Shown in pieces: positions 13,313 through 15,603 of a DNA stretch of 15,603 nucleotides; within the stretch, counting starts at the first letter, position 1, and the number at the start of each line of letters is the position of its first letter. Both the position numbers and the translations under genes were made by a program. Below the pieces are notes generated by a model. It searched no databases and was not told the origin of the DNA. It was given only the letters and a program-made list of their open reading frames with translations. Location of the stretch: assembly GCF_915069625.1 (NCBI RefSeq), contig NZ_CAJZFD010000030.1, positions 1 to 15,603 of the forward strand, read 5' to 3'. The DNA comes from an uncultured Veillonella sp. (GTDB lineage: Bacteria > Bacillota > Negativicutes > Veillonellales > Veillonellaceae).

Positions 13313-14678
13313 AGAAGAATACGTAGCGAATGATAACGAGTACCGCCAATACGTACATAATCCAGTTAACTTCTTTTGCACGGCCTGCAATAATTTTGAG
13401 TAGAGGATATGCAATAAGACCTGCAGAGATACCGTTAGCGATGCTGTATGTGAACGGCATCAAAACGATAACGAGGAATGCAGGGAAGCCTTCTGTCCAA
13501 TCATCGAAGTCGATATTGCGAATAGCACCTAACATGAGGGCACCGACAATGATAAGAACAGGAGATGTGGCTGCATTTGGCACCAAGGATACGATTGGAG
13601 CTAAGAACAAGCAGATTAAGAACAATACGCCTGTTGTAACAGCTGTTAAGCCTGTACGGCCACCAGCACCTACACCTGCCGCACTTTCAACGAAAGCAGT
13701 AATCGTAGAAGTACCGAGCAATGCACCAGCACTAACGCCGATAGCATCGACAGTCATGGCTTTACCAAGACCTGGGAATTTACCAGATTTAGGATCTGCA
13801 ATTTTCGCCTCTGTAGCAGTACCGATCAAAGTACCCATAGAGTCGAACAATTCTACGAAGGTGAAGGAGAAGATAATCGTGATTAAGCCCATGTGGAGCG
13901 CACCAGGAATATCTAATTGAAGGAATGCTGCTTTAGAGAAATCAGGCACTGCTAATACAGTGAAGTTCTCAGGCATTGTGGAAAGGCCAGTAGCATAGGA
14001 TACAATTGTTGTTACTACCACACCAATCAAGAGGGAACCTTGAATTTTACGAGCCATCAATAGAGCTGTAAAGATGAGGGAGAATAGAGCCAACAATGTT
14101 TCACCATTGTGCAAATTACCGAGCGTCAAGAGTGCCTCGGATGCTGGAGGTACTAAATTACCATGTGTTTGCACAACTTGGCCTAAGGAGTTTGGAGACA
14201 AACTAATAGAAATTGCCATCAAGCCGGATAATTTTAAGCCGATGATAGCGATGAAGAGGCCGATACCAACAGTAATGGCAACCTTCATAGAGGCTGGGAT
14301 GCCTTCAACGATCATTTGGCGTATCGACGTAAGTGTTAATACGAGGAATACGAGACCGGAGATAAATACAGCACCCAATGCTGTTTGCCAGGACACGCCC
14401 ATACCGAGAACTACGGTAAAGGAGTAAAAGGCTAAGAGGCCAACCCCTGGAGCGAGGGCGATAGGATAGTTTACGAATAAACCCATAGCAATCGTTACAA
14501 GGCCACCACCTAAGGCTGTAGCGATGAGGACTGCGTCTTTATCCATCCCTCCGAGACTAAGAATGTTAGGCGCTAAGAATAGGATGTACGCCATCGTGAT
14601 AAACGTAGTAATACCTGCTAAAATTTCGGTTTTAACAGTGGTACCGCGCTCACTGAGTTGAAATAGTTTATCTAACAT
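13311..14678 (-). CDS. AzgA/PbuG-type purine (guanine/hypoxanthine or adenine) permease
   Basis: A 455-residue membrane transporter of the NCS2 AzgA-like family, which brings in purine bases with protons. Family signatures: RGTTVKTEILAGITTFITMAYILFLAPN (11-38), YPIALAPGVG (71-80), FVELFDSMGTLIGTAT (274-289), GTSTITAFVESAAGVGAGGR (322-341) and SPVLIIVGALML. About 13 hydrophobic helices, normal length. Odd: the usual APGMGLNAFF motif of PbuG and GhxP reads APGVGLLAFY here, with Leu82 where Asn is nearly constant, so substrate preference may differ. GGGAGGG precedes the ATG, and an 18-bp palindrome spans the start codon. No purine riboswitch is seen upstream. It diverges from the Rrf2-type gene and has a terminator at its end, so it is monocistronic. 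Confidence 0.92.
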   Translation of the reverse strand: MLDKLFQLSERGTTVKTEILAGITTFITMAYILFLAPNILSLGGMDKDAVLIATALGGGLVTIAMGLFVNYPIALAPGVGLLAFYSFTVVLGMGVSWQTALGAVFISGLVFLVLTLTSIRQMIVEGIPASMKVAITVGIGLFIAIIGLKLSGLMAISISLSPNSLGQVVQTHGNLVPPASEALLTLGNLHNGETLLALFSLIFTALLMARKIQGSLLIGVVVTTIVSYATGLSTMPENFTVLAVPDFSKAAFLQLDIPGALHMGLITIIFSFTFVELFDSMGTLIGTATEAKIADPKSGKFPGLGKAMTVDAIGVSAGALLGTSTITAFVESAAGVGAGGRTGLTAVTTGVLFLICLFLAPIVSLVPNAATSPVLIIVGALMLGAIRNIDFDDWTEGFPAFLVIVLMPFTYSIANGISAGLIAYPLLKIIAGRAKEVNWIMYVLAVLVIIRYVFF

Positions 14679-14685
14679 TAGATAA
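14668..14685 (-). repeat. 18-bp palindrome spanning the purine permease start codon
   Basis: TTATCTAA-CA-TTAGATAA is a perfect inverted repeat and covers the start codon (14676-14678, CAT on the plus strand). In the mRNA it would give a 7-bp, A/U-rich stem with the AUG in the tip loop, just after the ribosome binding site. It may instead be an operator. Function is inferred. Confidence 0.55.
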
Positions 14686-14782
14686 CACCCTCCCGATATG
14701 AAATTAAAAATTATATCTGAATGAAAATATTTCGATATATGTATAGTGTACCATATTTCCCACCATTTTTTGTATGAATTTA

Positions 14783-14791
14783 TGATATACT
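14783..14791 (+). promoter_or_regulatory. Extended -10 promoter for the Rrf2-family regulator
   Basis: TGA followed by TATACT (14786-14791) is an extended -10 element; the best upstream hexamers are poor -35 matches. TATAAA (14791-14796) with TTGTAT (14770-14775) and a 15-bp spacer is an alternative. The 147-bp divergent region 14679-14825 must also hold the purine permease promoter, which I cannot place with confidence. Confidence 0.45.
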
Positions 14792-14825
14792 ATAAATATA
14801 TTATGAATGATTTAGAGGTTAACTT

Positions 14826-15245
14826 ATGAAAATATCTACTAAAGGGCGTTATGCTCTACGGATATTGGCTGATATTGCAGAGCACGGGGTAGAAAAAAAT
14901 GTACCAATTCGTGAAATTGCTGAACGCCAAGGATTTTCCGATAAATACTTAGAGGGGATTGTATCTCGCTTATCCTCCGCTGGCCTCGTTAAAAGTGGCC
15001 GTGGTAAATACGGTGGATATCGCTTGGTGAAATCGCCTGCTGAATACAATGTATATGAAATTTTATATGCTGCAGAGGACTCCATTGCTCTCGTATCTTG
15101 TTTAGAAGATGATGTTGAGCCATGTCCTATGTTTAATGATTGCTTGACTGCTCCCTTGTGGCAGTACTTGCAAGATGAATTCCGTCACGTTATGGAACGC
15201 GTATCCTTACAAGATGTAATGGATCACAAATTTCCAACGGAATAA
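14826..15245 (+). CDS. Rrf2/IscR-family transcriptional regulator with three conserved-type cysteines
   Basis: A 139-residue winged-helix DNA-binding regulator. MKISTKGRYALRILADIAEH (1-20) and the helix-turn-helix PIREIAERQGFSDKYLEGIVSRL (27-49) are typical of Rrf2, as is the wing GLVKSGRGKYGGYRL (53-67). C92, C100 and C106 (SC-LEDDVEP-C-PMFND-C) lie where IscR-type members bind an iron-sulfur cluster (E. coli IscR C92, C98, C104), so redox, iron or cluster sensing is likely; CymR-type members lack these cysteines. No isc or suf genes are beside it here, so its targets are not shown. The RBS is AGAGG, seven bases before the ATG. It is followed by a hairpin and an MFS gene; it may control itself or either neighbour. 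Confidence 0.9.
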   Translation: MKISTKGRYALRILADIAEHGVEKNVPIREIAERQGFSDKYLEGIVSRLSSAGLVKSGRGKYGGYRLVKSPAEYNVYEILYAAEDSIALVSCLEDDVEPCPMFNDCLTAPLWQYLQDEFRHVMERVSLQDVMDHKFPTE

Positions 15246-15249
15246 ATGA

Positions 15250-15282
15250 GAGAGTCGCGTTTTATATGCGACTCTTCTTTAT
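15250..15282 (+). terminator. Probable terminator after the Rrf2-family gene
   Basis: Stem AGAGTCGCG (15251-15259) / TGCGACTCT (15267-15275) with one G-U pair and loop TTTTATA, followed by the imperfect T-rich run TCTTTATAT. It begins five bases after the stop codon. The weak T-run leaves some doubt about efficiency. Confidence 0.65.
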
Positions 15283-15296
15283 ATAATTTTGTAAAA

Positions 15297-15312
15297 GCAT
15301 ATTTTTATATGC
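15297..15312. repeat. Inverted repeat upstream of the MFS gene
   Basis: GCATAT-TTTT-ATATGC is a perfect 6-4-6 inverted repeat in the 93-bp gap between the Rrf2-type gene and the MFS gene, 27 bases before the MFS start codon. It could be an operator or an mRNA hairpin. Confidence 0.4.
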
Positions 15313-15338
15313 GTTTATATATGGAAAGAAGGCGAAAG

Positions 15339-15603
15339 ATGAGTACAATTGCAGATGATACTCATGGTGGCATGAGAAATGTATGGATTATTACGGCTAG
15401 TATGACTGTGCTTGCCATATGCTACACCATGATTATTCCTTTCTTGCCAATCTATCTATTGGAATTAGGTGTACCAAAGGATGATGTAGCCCTTTGGTCT
15501 GGCCTTGTCTTTGGCATTACCTTCCTTATTGCCGGTATTATGGCTCCTATATGGGGCAAGATTGCCGATAATAAAGGGAAAAAACGGATGGCCCTACGGG
15601 CAG
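15339..15603 (+). CDS. MFS transporter, N-terminal part, cut by the window edge
   Basis: Eighty-eight codons of a major facilitator superfamily transporter are visible. After a short hydrophilic start (MSTIADDTHGGMRNVW) come TM1 (IITASMTVLAICYTMIIPFL), a loop (LELGVPKDDVALWSG) and TM2 (LVFGITFLIAGIMAPIWG), followed by the MFS motif A region GKIADNKGKKRMAL between TM2 and TM3. IIPFLPIYL in TM1 is common in drug or sugar efflux (DHA1-type) families, but the substrate cannot be told from this fragment. GAAGG, six bases before ATG 15339, supports this start; an in-frame ATG at 15321 would add six residues and lacks an RBS. It lies downstream of the Rrf2-type regulator in the same direction, with a probable terminator between. 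Confidence 0.88.
   Translation, partial: MSTIADDTHGGMRNVWIITASMTVLAICYTMIIPFLPIYLLELGVPKDDVALWSGLVFGITFLIAGIMAPIWGKIADNKGKKRMALRA

Noticed and set aside
13330..13920. Long open frame antisense to the purine permease
   Set aside because: It has low-complexity composition expected from the reverse of a membrane-protein gene, no ribosome binding site, and the minus-strand frame is a clear family member.
14679..14825. Purine riboswitch before the purine permease
   Set aside because: Read on the minus strand I find no TATAA...TGG core or paired loops of the purine aptamer, and little room for it.

Overview
The window looks like chromosomal DNA of a low-to-mid GC, anaerobic member of the Firmicutes/Bacillota, most likely a Veillonella-type Negativicute. 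The reasons are the Firmicutes-style ybaB-recR-bofA order (in Bacillus subtilis this cluster lies just behind dnaX and close to oriC), the codon use, and the set of small secreted proteins. The genus is inferred from memory of such genomes, not from a search.

Layout. (1) Positions 1-4778, plus strand, form one tight run of genes for nucleic-acid metabolism: ybaB (5' end cut by the window), recR, a bofA-like membrane protein, an SF1 helicase with a complete DEDDh exonuclease domain inserted in it, and an RluA-family pseudouridine synthase. The synthase carries an in-frame insertion whose DNA is a regular array of DnaA-box-like 9-mers. (2) Positions 4779-6216 hold a palindrome-rich regulatory region, a CDF metal exporter with a duplicated cytoplasmic domain, and a terminator. 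(3) Positions 6217-7848 hold an AT-rich single-pass membrane orphan and a small exported protein, closed by a probably bidirectional terminator. (4) Positions 7852-9294, minus strand, encode a CycA-like amino-acid permease whose leader contains an attenuator-like hairpin. (5) Positions 9576-10146 hold a NimA/PNPOx-like flavoprotein and its terminator. (6) Positions 10323-13304 hold a tandem family of three secreted proteins with four copies of one DUF4367-like domain; the second gene has a frameshift near its end. (7) Positions 13311-14678, minus strand, encode an AzgA/PbuG-type purine permease. (8) Positions 14826-15603 hold an Rrf2/IscR-type regulator with three cysteines and the start of an MFS transporter, cut by the right edge.

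The strongest unexplained signal is the DnaA-box-like array at 4451-4567: seven 9-mers, all in one orientation, spaced 12-21-21-21-21-12 bp, with the same codons (GTG preceded by a codon ending in T) used every time. Because this gene cluster is origin-proximal in relatives, a DnaA-binding or titration role is a testable idea. I see no tRNA, rRNA, CRISPR array, insertion sequence or phage gene.
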